64,000 bases of DNA. Origin: Phlegmacium glaucopus. Its lineage: Eukaryota > Basidiomycota > Agaricomycetes > Agaricales > Cortinariaceae. The notes under the pieces are model-generated. The model searched no databases. It had not been told where the DNA came from and saw only the letters and a program-made list of their open reading frames with translations. Numbering within the stretch: position 1 is the stretch's first letter; each line of letters opens with the position of its first letter. Where the stretch lies: positions 124,001 through 188,000 of the forward strand of contig MU130154.1 in assembly GCA_015039465.1 (NCBI GenBank). Reading direction: 5' to 3'. Made by a program: the position numbers and the translations under genes. Below are positions 12,901 to 25,200 of this stretch, one piece after another.

Positions 12901-13542
12901 GCAGTTCCTCTGCGACGTTGGGAAGATTGGGAACGTTCAAGATTGCGGAAACTTAAGCGTGAAGAACGACGTCGAAGAGATTTTGAGAGGGCACATCCCT
13001 CTGGTTACATTGCTGGGGAACGTGACTTCCTGGTTGCTCCAGATACGCGAAGCCAGTATACGCGAAGCCAGTACGATGGCTCTGATACCCTATCTCTCAA
13101 TTCCTCAGATGACGACCATTGGGGCACACAGATTGGTGGCTACAATGAACACAACTCCCAGTTTCCTCCCCCTCCCACAGCATTCATTCACCAGGGTGAT
13201 GTACTGCAATCAGCGAAGACCGTTGGTGGTGCTGAGCTAGAAGCTATGTTGCAAATGGGATTCGATGACCCACCACCGCCAGCAAGTCCATCATATACCC
13301 CACGATACCAACTTAGTGATAGTTCGACGAGACAGCTTGGGAGTGGCTATGTGCCACTGACTCAATCTGTCTCGCCAGGTGTCAGCCAAGCATCACTCCA
13401 TAACCCCACTTCTCCAACATACATGAACCGAGAGCTTCCAGGCAACTCTCAACGATTGATGCCACATCCTGGAAACGAAAGTAGTGGGCATGGTGAACGT
13501 TATGGTCCACTGGGACCTCTGGATCCTTCTGCAAAGTTTTGA
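9966..13542 (+). CDS. Chitin synthase, division II (class IV-like)
   Basis: Four exons (9966-11580, 11631-11866, 11926-12788, 12837-13542) join in phase to 1,139 residues. The enzyme polymerises N-acetylglucosamine from UDP-GlcNAc into chitin at the plasma membrane. Landmarks in order: two N-terminal membrane segments ([19 protein letters not shown] and a second near residue 335), the glycosyltransferase start [20 protein letters not shown], the acidic VDADTKV at the exon 2/3 join, [15 protein letters not shown], and the product-binding QRRRW at 12400-12414. At least three further membrane helices then follow. There is no myosin motor, and overall order matches yeast Chs3/class IV. The C-terminal ~230 residues are charged and low in complexity and hold a 15-bp tandem duplication at 13043-13072. 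All catalytic motifs are intact. Confidence 0.93.
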
Positions 13543-13970
13543 AAAGGGACTTGGCTCATTCTTTCGTTTTATATTCGAGGGGGTACGATGGAGCATTCGA
13601 TGTACCCACCCTACACATGACATTCATGCCGCTTGCATTGCACCAGCTTACGATGGACTATGGAAATTTCTTATCCGATCTTTTCTCAGTACTCAACTCT
13701 CTTGTTGAGGCGGTGTCACTGAGTTTTTGTCGATCTGAATTCGCCTCTCTTTTTTTACATCTATCTTTTATTGTCTTTTACATTATATTAGTTTGTTCTG
13801 GCAAAGGGTAAAATACAGCGTACTTGGAACTCGAAATTGGATTCAGGCCTTTCGAAGGCGGTGATTCTGAATGTCATGTAGCCAGTCTTGGCTGGTTAAC
13901 AAAGCGCCCAGACAAACAGAGACAAATTGGAAGTACCTGCCGCGCCCGTGCTGCGTCGTCATTTGGTGAC
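13543..13970. other. Intergenic region after chitin synthase
   Basis: 428 bp between two plus-strand genes. It contains the chitin synthase 3' flank, a pyrimidine-rich tract near 13740-13795, and the leader of the following ATPase gene. Short open frames cross it without any recognisable motif. No RNA gene or repeat was seen. Confidence 0.4.
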
Positions 13971-16900
13971 ATGGTAATTTCAAAAGATGCACTGGTTAGT
14001 ACTCAAAATCTACTATACCCTTGTTATTCATTCCCCTACTATTTAGTGGGAAAGCGGCCATGATGAGACTGTGGAAGTCAACCAGCGTGCCTTGATTGAC
14101 AAAGTACTAGCTCGATACTCTGGCGAGTTCACAGTTTTTCGCGAACTATTGCAAAATTCGGATGACGCCCAATCGAAAGCTGTGGAAATCAGGTTTGAGA
14201 CGCAGCCTTTCATAGACAGAAAGTCCAGCAAGGCTGCCGGAGATGACTTAGTGGGGGTTTCGGAAATCCCTCTTCCAAACTTGAAAACGGCGCATGTAGG
14301 CTTTCTCACCTCCTCAACCCCGATCATCGCATAACATTTGTCCTTCTCCGTACTTTAGGTACATCATTGGACATTTAAGAATAATGGGATGAATTTTCGG
14401 GAAGAAGATTGGAATAGACTTAAGAAGATAGGTTTGTTGCTTCTGTCGGCGGAAGCGTGATTCTTGGGCTCAGATCATGACCTCTAGCGGAGGGTAACCC
14501 GGACGAAGAAAAAATTGGCGCATTTGGAGTTGGTTAGTACTAGTTAGGCGCTGTGATATCGGTTCTCAACCACCTTGTTTGCCTGGACAGGTTTCTATAG
14601 TTTATTTTCCGTGACCGAAGAACCCATGGTAACTTCAGGAGGTCTGCATTCATTCATGCATACAGAATATAACCAAGTTCTAACGAGCTAATAGACCAAT
14701 GGATGGCCTTCTACTGGAAAGATAAAAAGGATCAGGTGAGCGACCATGCATTCGAGTTTTCTTTCTCTCCATTTCAACACGGAAACGTAGCTCTTTGCTC
14801 GCAGGGGCCCACTCCCGGACGGCGATGTATCGAACTCCAGAGAATGGACAACGTTCTCGATGGCACTGAGAGAACCGGCGCCTATTCCAGTGGCATTTGA
14901 TTTTACTCGTTTTCTTGCCTCCTCGATAACATTCATGAGACATTTACGCGAGATCAATGTATATTTTGACGACAAACACCTAGTCAAGTTGACCAAGTCC
15001 GCGAGTGTGCCTCGAGATCTCGGGATCCCTAAAGAACTGAACAACTGGACTCCATCGAGAAACATGACTATAGAGAATATACAGTCTACACGTATGCACT
15101 CCTTCTACAGTTTTGGTGATCTGGAATTAATATTTTAGTCCTCAGCACTCACCATCCAGGCTCAAGTGATGAAATGGGTATATACATCCGGGACTGAAAA
15201 GAAACGTGTCACTCAAGCTACCAAGACAACTAAACTGTCAGGTGGTGGGGGATTTTTTTCCTCTTTGTTTGGATCGCGTGCCAGTACTCCCATCCCACGA
15301 GCTATCACGCCAGCTCTTCTGTCCACCCCGGAAGTCGCAGATGCTCTAGCCGTCAATGAAACGTCTGTCTCCTTAACGGTGTTCTCCGCCTCTATCCGAG
15401 TGCAATTAGAGAAGAAAATTGCGGTTGAAATACACCGATCCACTAAGAAAAATCCTCCCACTGAAATGAAATTAGAGCTCATCTATGTTAGTCCATCATA
15501 TCTAACGGATGGTTGACGTCTGTACTCATCGTACGCTAGACTGCCAAGGATCAGTATGATGCTAGTTTGGAAGAAGAAAAACACTTAGAGGCGACAGGCA
15601 GTATATTCCAAGGTTTACGTGCTGATCTAGATGGGTGAGTTGCTCCGGCGGTTGATGTCAAGAGCCCAACCTAATAGCTCAACGCAGATTGGGTGCAGCG
15701 CGTGTCTTCATAGTAACTACCTTTTATTTTAGACAAGGCCTCCGCTGAAATTCCTTCATCCAGGGACATAGCACTGCACAGACTACTGGAATAGGGGGGC
15801 ACATGGCAGGCCGATTTATTCCGACAGTTGAACGTGAATCCATTGATTTTATGTGCGTTTACATCCTGTCGAAGATTTCTTCTCTGTTATTGATCCCTCT
15901 TGCATTTAGGGATCGCAACGTAGCTAGTAAGTCGTCAAGTCGCTCTGACGAATATGGGCTCACTTCATTGCACAGTTTGGAACAGGGAGCTCCTGTATGT
16001 TGGGGGCTTCCTTGCCAGATCTGCTTATGAGTTCCAGCTCGCATCAATCCATGAGCAATGGAATATTTTATCCTCACATGATACCCAGCCCAGCCAAGAA
16101 ATACAATCGCGATTAACTTGCCAGGTGCTACATGCCTTGAAATTTTTTATGTTCTACCCATCTACTCCTTCTTCTGATGTTTCCAGCGCCATGGAAGCTG
16201 CATTCTTTTCGTGCGCCATCAAAGGACACTTCCCTATCATGTCGACTAAAGGGGTACGGAACTCCAAGGATGTTCGACTCCCTGATCCAATATTTTCTGG
16301 ATTTTTGAAAGAGTTACCAACCCTTCCGGACGAGATTGTAGCAGGCGCACCATCTATAGTTTCTTCCTTACAACGTCAAGGTATGATAATGAAGATAACT
16401 TTCCAGGATGTCCTCCGAGAACTGCAGGCGAGGCCTTTGGCCGCAATGGAGTTTATAGCTTGTCTAAAGTGGTGGATAAGCGTGTGTCGAGAAGGCGACT
16501 ACGAGAGCCTTTTACCCATTCGAAAACAATTGCAGGATGCCATAATATTGACAATTGAAGAACAAGGTGCTGAAGGCTCGCAAGTCTTCCCACTTGCCTC
16601 AATCAGATCATTTATCAATCCAAAGTCCGCATGTGGAGGCATACCTTTGGACGGCCCTCTGCCCGAGTATCTTTTACCTATCGTAGTCAGCAAACCGTTC
16701 AAACCTGAGGACCTTTCAATGGCCTTTCCCTGGACAGAACTTACCATTGTTGAATGGCTCGCGTTCATTTGCAATCCTGCTGCGATTGCAAAACGTTCGG
16801 TTGCCTTCGACATAAATACCTCACCTTCGTGGGCTGAACGTGTACTGGTTCTGGTTGCTCGCGCATGGCCAACGTTGCCAGCTCAATCGAAAGAAGAGAT

Positions 16901-19900
16901 ATACACCATCCTTCATGATAAGACATGCATTCCTACGTCCAATGGCATGCAAATACCGTCACAGTCATATTTTCCAAACGTTAACATGTTTCGAGATTTG
17001 CCGGTGGTAACTTTCCCATCCGGAATAGTTGTCAAAGGTGCCCTTGAAAAGGTTTTGCAAGGCCTAGGCGTCCGTAAACATGTAGAGCTTCAGCTTATCT
17101 TCAATAGGTATGTCGTGCAGTTGTCAAATAGCACTATCTGATGATACTCTAGAATGATTAAAACCAATGAATGGACAATAGCGGACCTTACTAAATACCT
17201 CGTTTCTGTTAAAAGTACACTAACGCCTGAGGAAATACAACGATTACAAGCAACAGCGGCTTTTCCGAAAGAAATGAATGCTGATCCAAGCGTGAAGCGC
17301 ACACGATACTTCGCCAACCAACTTTTTGAACCTTCCACTACATTTCGCTCTTTAGGATTGCCTGTAATTGATTGGGGTCACCAAATCAAGTGGCGAAGTT
17401 CCTCCGAAGAAGGTGAGGCCCTTGTCTGTCCACTTGTGTATGCTGACATTGTTCTTCAGCTAAATTTCTCTTCGAGCTGGGTTTACAGCGGGTTCCCCCG
17501 CTTGATTTGCTCATCAATTTATGTGCAGATAAGAATGTTGGTGTAAGCTACCCTTTATATTTGTAGACTATCACTAACCTAGATTCACGTAGACACATAC
17601 AACTGCTTTGAAGTACCTCATAGACAATGTAGAGTCTCGCTATCCTGACTACGAACCCATGAACTTTCAGGCTGTCCGGTTCATTCCCGCTCGGACAGGG
17701 TCGGATTATTGTCAAGGAAATATACAAGAGGCATGCTTTATAATATCTTCGTATCACACATTTTTACAATTTATTTAGGTGTTCTCAAACCCCGACTGGG
17801 CTGCGTTTGGCTTCTTGACTTTGCATCCATCCTATCAAGCTAGTGCGTCCAAACTAAAGATCAAGGATCATCCTCAGGCGTCACAATTGATATCAATCCT
17901 TGAGACGAAACCACCAAGCAGCGAATTAGAGGCAAGAGCCTGGTTCCGTTTACTTTCCACCCGCGTCAATGGTTCGTCGACCTAGAAAGATCTTATTTTC
18001 TATGTTTGATTTCACAGACAGATTTTGCAACTTCCGAGTTGCGTCGACTTTCAACCGTTTCCTTTGTCCCTGTGAAGGCTGAGAAGGGTGCTGTTGGATC
18101 AGCCATGCGTTGGTTACCGCCTGCCCAATGTTATCTTGGTAGTGAAGCACCAGGGAGCTTCCATTCCAAACTTTTCATATTTGTAGATTTCGGATCTGGA
18201 GCCAATGCCTTTCTCATCGCGTGTGGAACAAAAAGTCAACCAAGCGTTGAGGAAGTTGCCGAAATCCTGCTAGCCGATCCTCGTCAATTCTACGAACTAG
18301 CACACGGACCAAACAAGTCACTTTATTTCACCTTGGATGTAATTGGCACTTATTTTATCTCATTAGTTTTCTTGCCGAACTGCGCAACATAGCAGTAAAT
18401 ATGAAGGCTATCTCAAATGCTACAATGACTAGAATGAAGAGATCTCCGGTTTTGCTTGGATCACAACGTGTTCATCGACGTTCTGGAGAGAAGGATCTAG
18501 ATGACTTGGATGATGAAGAATGGGACCTAATATACGATCTCAAGAAACCGGAGCAGATTACCATAGCAGACGATACACATGCTTATCAGGCATTTGGTAC
18601 TTCTTTGTTTACAGCTCCCCAGGAAGATATCTTAGAAGGTAAGAAGGTTTTCTGGCAATTGTTTTATTACATATTCGTGATTCTTCTTATGTTAGCCTTT
18701 TATGCTGAGCTCGGGTCTCCTCGATTGAGCCACCTTGTTCGGGAGGAATATCAAACTACCGCGGAATTACAAAACTCAAAAACTGCAACAGAAATTCGTT
18801 CTTTAATCCTGGAAAGGCTTCCTTTGTTTCTTCACGAGCACACCCATACAAAAACTCGCGTATCCTTTTCGTGGCTATCTACAGATAACAACTTTGTCGT
18901 CAAAACCTTTGGAAAGTTATCGGTAGTGAAAACCCTGAAATATGGAGAACTGCATCTCTCCAAGAAGCAGGAAGCTACAGCTGTAACTCGTCGGGTTGTC
19001 TCTGGGCCTATACAATTGTGGATTGCTGGCAATTCCCAAATTGACATGTATGAGTAAGTTGGTTTCAAGTATGCATCCTCAACCCAACTAGCTCATGATG
19101 AGTGCAGAGTGGCTATATCGTTGAACCGACTCTTATTTGATTCTCCGAAAGCGAATGATGCCTTGTTGTTTATGACAATCCTTTCAACCGACCTCCGTGC
19201 TTTAAAACGCAGGGGATACAACGGTGCGCTTTTGAATCATTGCATACCCCTTATCGAACAAGGAAACCTGACCCATTTTTTGATACAGTTGACAGAATCC
19301 TTCGTCATCAAAAAGAGGCTCGAGCAGCAGCAGAATCCAAGGCGAAAGAAAATCAGAACACTGTCTACCCTTTGCACACGTCAGGAGCGGGCATTAACCA
19401 ACTGTCTGACTCTGACTCTCATGGTATACCACCGCAACATGAATTCTCTCAAGCTACCGAAAAATTGGGTAGAATACCATACTCTTCAACGTCCATCGCC
19501 AATACCTTCCAAAACTTGAGACAGAAAATGAATTCCACGGGATCCACTCAGATTGAGAAGCTCACAGCTTTGGGGCAGAGGCCAACGGGTCTAACTTCGT
19601 CGCAGTCTCAGATTCCTCCTTCAAACCAGGAAAATCAGGAAAATTTGACCGCGGTTGACAGTCCGCACACTCCACCTGCTATGAGTAAAATATCAAATCC
19701 TGCGAAATCCTCAAGTGCTAATCCCGCAGTGACACCTTTGAGCCATATCTGTGCGTCCTTTGTGATTGATCTTACCTTCATAATCCTTAAACACAACTTC
19801 TACAGGGAACAACATCGATATGGCCATCGATGCTTGCCAGTCTGAGTCATCGAATCTTTTGCGAAACCGAGAAGGAATGCAAGAAATCAAGGAAATCTTG

Positions 19901-20588
19901 AATGAAGGATACTGTGATGTATCTGGGAGAGCGGATAATTTGTTCAGCGCTGGTATGTGAGTTGAATGTCCACACTTTTCTATCTCACGTTGCATGTAGG
20001 TCAAATTGGAGCTGTCAAGGTCTATATATCGCAAGGTAACTCAACAGCTACTTTGTTTCCTGTGAGACAGTTAACAAAATCCAATGTACTAGGAGTACCC
20101 AGTTCCCAAAGAGAGAACTTCATGGGGATCAAGCGAGATCCAATCGCAAGATTTATCCACGTTATGACCCCACTTGCAAATATCTACCAGTTACCTCTTA
20201 CAAGTCTCCATATCTTCTATGATATTGAAGGTGGGATTATTGCCTTCAATCGAAATGGGAGCATTTTCTTGAACCTACGGTATTTCGAAGCTTGGCGTAA
20301 GTATATATCTATTTGAAAAGAATTCTCGCTAATTTATTTTGCAGATGACACGGATGTCGAAAGAGGAAAACTAGGAACGGCGTACATCTCCTGGTGAGTG
20401 CCAGACATCAGGGCATATACATGCAATGAAACTAAAGGCATACATAATTGAACAGGTATTTTACTCTTGCACACGAGATTGCACACAACCTGGTGCAACC
20501 CCATAATTCTGAACACGAATTCTACTTTTCAGCTATTTGTGAAAAGTTTATGATGAAATTTAGTCAATTTCTTTCTACGCTTACATAA
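13971..20588 (+). CDS. Sacsin-like HSP90-type ATPase with C-terminal WLM-like zincin motif
   Basis: Very large multi-exon gene, about 1,700 residues. The 24-nt first exon (13971-13994, MVISKDAL) splices to WESGHDETVEVNQRAL at 14047. The GHKL ATPase fold follows: the N-box ELLQNSDDA at 14143-14169, HHWTFKNNGMNF, and the lid/G-box IGAFGVGFYS split by an intron at 14531. This is the arrangement of sacsin-like proteins and the fungal DUF3684 family. The long middle includes GHSTAQTTGIGGHMAGRF and FIPTVERESIDFM, conserved in that family. Near the end are a disordered segment (19330-19730) and then a compact C-terminal domain with HEIAHNLVQPHNSEHEFYFS at 20474-20533. The HExxHxxxxxH spacing equals that of WLM/Wss1-like metalloproteases. 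The ATPase role is inferred from family; protease activity is a hypothesis. Frame changes are all explained by short introns. Confidence 0.85.
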
Positions 20589-20717
20589 TACTTCTGTACT
20601 TGTTACTACACCGAATGTTGCCACTTCCCTGCCAGTGCTTCCACCGCCGTCTGTTCTATCTCTTTACCATCATCAAGCCAATTTAATCTCTTTGTTCGCG
20701 TAGCCAAACCAAGTATC

Positions 20718-21587
20718 ATGGCCTCGCAAATTCGTCGCAAACCTCAACTCACATATAAATCGCCTTCTGCGGGAGACCATTCCTTCTTCATACTCTCCCT
20801 AGCACCTTTGTCCAAGAATTCCTCGACCGCCGCACTCCCTTGCTCATCTGCTGAGCCTAGTCAGTCTCGCCAACAGACCATTGATCTTCACAAGAGGTTT
20901 GCGCGACGCAAATACCCAATGTCGCCGCCACTGCCACTCTTTCACCCATTTGGACGTCTAGCAATGTCACTTCCTCCCCTTGACCCCACCTTATTTGGTC
21001 TTCCTATGCGGGCTGTTTCAGATGAGGTTTTTCAGCCCAAGTCATCTGCTCGCTCACGCCGTCCAACTGCAAAACTTCGGGAAGTCGAGGATCTGCCAAT
21101 AGCACCGACTGTCAGTACAATCGCTGCAGTGGCAGCACGCGAAGTGAAGGAAAGACCGAGCCCTCGGAAAAGACGTCCTGGAGCCGCGAAACGAAAAAGA
21201 AAGGACACGGATGACGGTGACGCGACATACCCTGCTAAGCGAACGCGTATGCCACGAGGAACAGTTGGTCAAAATGTCGAAGAAGAGTCCATGGAGGCTG
21301 TGCAGCTAAATGACTCCTCATCAATACCCGAAAACTTGTCCGATCTGGTGGAAAACACCAAACGTCGCTCAGCAAGATCGAGAGCTAGTACCAAGCGACG
21401 GGACTCGAGCGCAAGTGAGACGACTTCTATTTCACCCTCTACAAATATATTTGCTACTTCTGGAGTCGATCTATCTACCAATGATGTCGATGTAGAAGAA
21501 ACATCTCATAAAAGTTTTGTGGTGCAGTTTGACGACAAGGAAGAAAGAGAGGAGGGAGAATTGAGCGAGGAACAAATTAATTCGTAG
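20718..21587 (+). CDS. Basic, disordered hypothetical nuclear protein
   Basis: Single-exon frame of 289 residues starting MASQIRRKPQLTYKSPSAGD. No family was recognised. The middle is strongly basic, with several candidate nuclear localisation stretches (PRKRRPGAAKRKRKD and TKRRSARSRASTKRRD), and the C-terminus is acidic (EEREEGELSEEQINS). Serine, proline and arginine dominate, hydrophobic cores are lacking, and disorder is likely. It starts 130 bp after the ATPase stop on the same strand and has a pyrimidine-rich leader. The sustained open frame and biased composition support a real gene. A nuclear or chromatin-linked role is only an inference from composition. Confidence 0.65.
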   Translation: MASQIRRKPQLTYKSPSAGDHSFFILSLAPLSKNSSTAALPCSSAEPSQSRQQTIDLHKRFARRKYPMSPPLPLFHPFGRLAMSLPPLDPTLFGLPMRAVSDEVFQPKSSARSRRPTAKLREVEDLPIAPTVSTIAAVAAREVKERPSPRKRRPGAAKRKRKDTDDGDATYPAKRTRMPRGTVGQNVEEESMEAVQLNDSSSIPENLSDLVENTKRRSARSRASTKRRDSSASETTSISPSTNIFATSGVDLSTNDVDVEETSHKSFVVQFDDKEEREEGELSEEQINS

Positions 21588-22276
21588 TTGGTATACGTTG
21601 TAAACAGATTCTGGTAGCCATGGGAGAAAGTTGCCAGGTTTGATCAATTCACGCTCCACATGACTTATATATCTCACACACCACTCTCAACTGCACCCGT
21701 TTGAGCATTCCGTGAATTACCTCTAGAATTCAGCTAAGCGCTTTATACTTGATCCCCCCGCAGGAGACTGAATTCCAGCGTCACCAGTCTGCCCCTGTAT
21801 GGATGGTGCTGGAAATAGATGATCCAACGGAAACTGTCAAATAGAGTGGTCCGTTATTGATTAAACATTGAACCATGCTTACAACAAGGACTTGAAACAA
21901 ATCCGGAGTTGTAATTCCGCGCTGTCACGGCTGTGGTTAATTTTAGATATACAGGCTTTCATATTTTCCAGAAATCTGGAATTCTGCAGCCTAGTGGGCG
22001 GTCTAAAAAATTGCACCTTTTCCAGGGATAAAATGTGTCCGAATTGGGCACTCCACATCATGTGCGTGTTTGTTCACCATGTGCTTTATTTCACGATCCA
22101 ATCTTGCAACATAGAATAAACAAATGTTGGATATTGTTGGCCCCCCCAAGATTTGTGATACTCCGATTCTTTTAAGTACCTCCCGCCCTCCGGGCGCTTT
22201 CTCTTAGCTTTGGGTGGTCTCAAGACTCACTTTTCTGTTTCTTGCGTTCACTGTCGTCCCCGACCGTAACGCGACC
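21588..22276. other. Intergenic region before the DUF3712 gene
   Basis: 689 bp without a convincing gene. It holds the 3' flank of the hypothetical gene, an AT-rich stretch (21860-22120) crossed by unrelated short frames on both strands, a C8 run at 22141-22148 (start of the line ggcccccccc), and a pyrimidine-rich leader with CCCGCCCTCCGGGCG (a short GC dyad near 22187-22197) before the next gene. No tRNA or transposase remnant was recognised. Confidence 0.4.
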
Positions 22277-25200
22277 ATGGAAGAGAATCGCTCTGCAAGG
22301 CCAAGTAGTGATATATACGAGACAAATCAAGGGAGCACGCATAGCTTTGACTCTAGAGCATCTTTGCAAGGTCTCTTTTTTATTTGGTTTCGACAAGGAC
22401 AGTGAAATTGATCTCTTCTTATAGCTCATGCTGCTGTTCCTGCTGGGATTGCAACGACAACAGATGCAGGTGTATCAAATGCACCTATAATTCATGCTGT
22501 CACCCCTCGGAACACAGTTAGTGGTTGGGACGATCAGCCTTCGTCTGCTGTTGTCGCACCAAAACCTGTTGCGCAACCGTTTTACAAAAAGCGCTGGTTC
22601 ATAATTTCACAAATCATCATTATACCACTTGGAATCGCTCTCCTCTTCATCATCTTGTTCCCTGTCATTCGCGCGATCGTGGCATTGGTGGTCAAACGTA
22701 CAAATCTTCATGTGGACCTGGCTAACATTACTCAATCCCAAAACGGCTCGTGAGTACACTTACCTCCTACTTTGCAACAAACCTCCAATTATTTTTTTCA
22801 CGAAACAGATTTCAACTGGCTTTACAGGGCAAGGTAGGGCATTTGACTTGGTATCTGGGAGTGACTGAATGAGAAACCTTTCTGCAAGGTCTTCAACACT
22901 GGCATATTTCCAGCGAAGATCTCGTTCACGGAAAACACGACAGTTTATTGGGTCGAAAATAAGACAACGCAGACCCAACTAGGACTTATGCAACTTCACG
23001 ACCTTTCTGCCAAGCACAAGCAAGCCACGATTAACGACTCGACCACCTTTTTCATCACTGATCAAGCATCATTTGGCCGCTTCTCAAGCAGCTTGATTAC
23101 TTCCCAGAACTTTACTTGGAGATTGACAAGTCATAATCTTCGAGTTCAGGCGCTCAAGTTTCCTGTCGCTAAAGGGATCACTTTCGACAAGACCATCACG
23201 CTCAATGGTATATACTACCAAGTATTTTGGAATCACGCCTGTAATCTGATTATTTCTCCCTCAGGATTTAACAGCTTCAATGGAAACGTAGTGCTTCGAG
23301 ACTTGCAACTTCCAAGTGATAATCCTGCGGGAGGCATTGACTTTGTTGCTGTAACCCTGATTAACAACCCGAGGTATGATGGCGATATGTTACGTCGAGA
23401 AATATATTCAATAAGTTGCCCAGTCCTTTTGCTCTAGACCTAGGCACTGTTGTGTTTGCTCTCTCCTACCTGGGGGTTCCACTAGGCAATGGGACCGGTA
23501 CCAACACGAAAATAGTGCGTAATTTCTCCGTTTTGCATCACAGAAAGTTCATAGCTGGACAGGTCGCAGGAAATAACACGATCTCACTGAAGGGGACATT
23601 ACAACCACAAACTGATCCAGCCAGCCTTGCAGCCGTTTCGGAGTTGTTTACAAATTATCTGAATGGACAAAATTCTCCCGTCATTGCCCAAGGCCTGTCG
23701 ACCTCTCAAGCAGACGGTTCTTCGATTTCGTGGCTTTCTCAAGGTCTTCAAGGCTTACAACTCACTGTGCCCTTCCAAGCCTTCTCCCCAATCAACCCAA
23801 TCCGGGCGATATCTATCGGCGATCTTGCTCTTCAATTTGATCAAAATCTACCTTACGACCCCCAAACCGAGAGCAGCTCTGTGAAAGCATCTCTTCGTAA
23901 GTCTTAACGTGACTACCTACTACGTTGAGTAACAATTTTTCCAGAGCTACCATTTGGCTTCGGTATATCAATTGAGGAGATCCAGAACGACTTTATGATT
24001 GTTAATAATGGTAACCCTGTAGCCAATCTTTCTACGGTATAATTTTTTTTTTCCTTCTCAAATTTACAACGCCGACACACTACTGGCACTAGCCATTAGG
24101 AGCGTCTACAGCGTCTATATCAGTTCTGAATTCGACCGATACGTCAGGCATTATCGACATTTCTATCTCGAACACAAGGCTCAACTCCTCTGATCCTCAG
24201 CATGCGGCATTCTCAGCTTTCAGTGCGCCATATTTTCTTCAAGGGATGGCTTAAATTAACTTTGTCGCAGATCAAGAATTAACTAGTTCTTCCGTTGCTG
24301 AATTCCGGTTGATCGGTCAATCTCGAGCGGTTGCGAACTTGAGCATCGGTCAAATTACTCTTGATTCAATCAATGTCAATGTATCCACCTCCTTGAAAGG
24401 TTTGCAAGGACTAAATGGTTTCACCACGATCAACAATGTGGATGTCACTGGCGGAACTACTGACGCAATTAATCTTAATATTGAAGGTGATTTATCGCCC
24501 CCGCGTCGCTGTTTTGTTATTAATTTGGTTATCAGTTGAAATTTTCAACCCTTCCAACCTTAACTTATCGACTGGTGATCTCAGTAAGTCCTGCCTTCAT
24601 AGAAGAATGCTAATTACTTAGACGGGATACCAAAATAAAGCCTTGCAGCTTTTCCGAGATGGTGCTATTCTCGGAACTGCTCTTTTGCCTAACTTGACCC
24701 TCAACGTGGGGAACAACACGATCAACTCAACTTCTAATTTTGAGGTACCTTATCTGACACTTATACAGTCTCTTGGGCTTAATTTGCATAATAGGCGAAC
24801 CAAACTCCTCAAGGCATTGCGACTTTGAACGACTTCGTTGGAAGAAAGGGTGCGGTCCTTGATCCGACGTAGATCCTATATCCTGACCAATTGTACTCTA
24901 GATGTGCAACTCACGATTGCTGGCTTTAACGGAAGCACCCAAATTCCGTCATTGGCACAAGCTTTCAACTCCCTTGCTATAAACGTAACACTGCCTGCCC
25001 TGAAGACTAATCTGCTGGATTCGGCTGCCCTCCAAAGTAAGTCTTCATCTGAAGTTAGCATGTAATGGATTTAATTTCGGTCTAGTTCTTCCAACTACCG
25101 GAATTGAGAACAACATAAGTCATGTCACTGTATCCCTCGCCAATCCCTTCAGCTCCCCTTTGCGGATAACTATGGTTTCATCCACTGTCACATCGTTTGG

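Noticed and set aside
21868..22119. Possible small gene in the AT-rich intergenic region
   Set aside because: Frames on both strands are short, overlap each other, and carry no recognisable pattern.
24240..24275. Apparent stop codons inside the DUF3712 gene
   Set aside because: They lie between a GTGCGC donor and a GTCGCAG acceptor and are removed by splicing; similar cases recur along this gene and in the ATPase gene.
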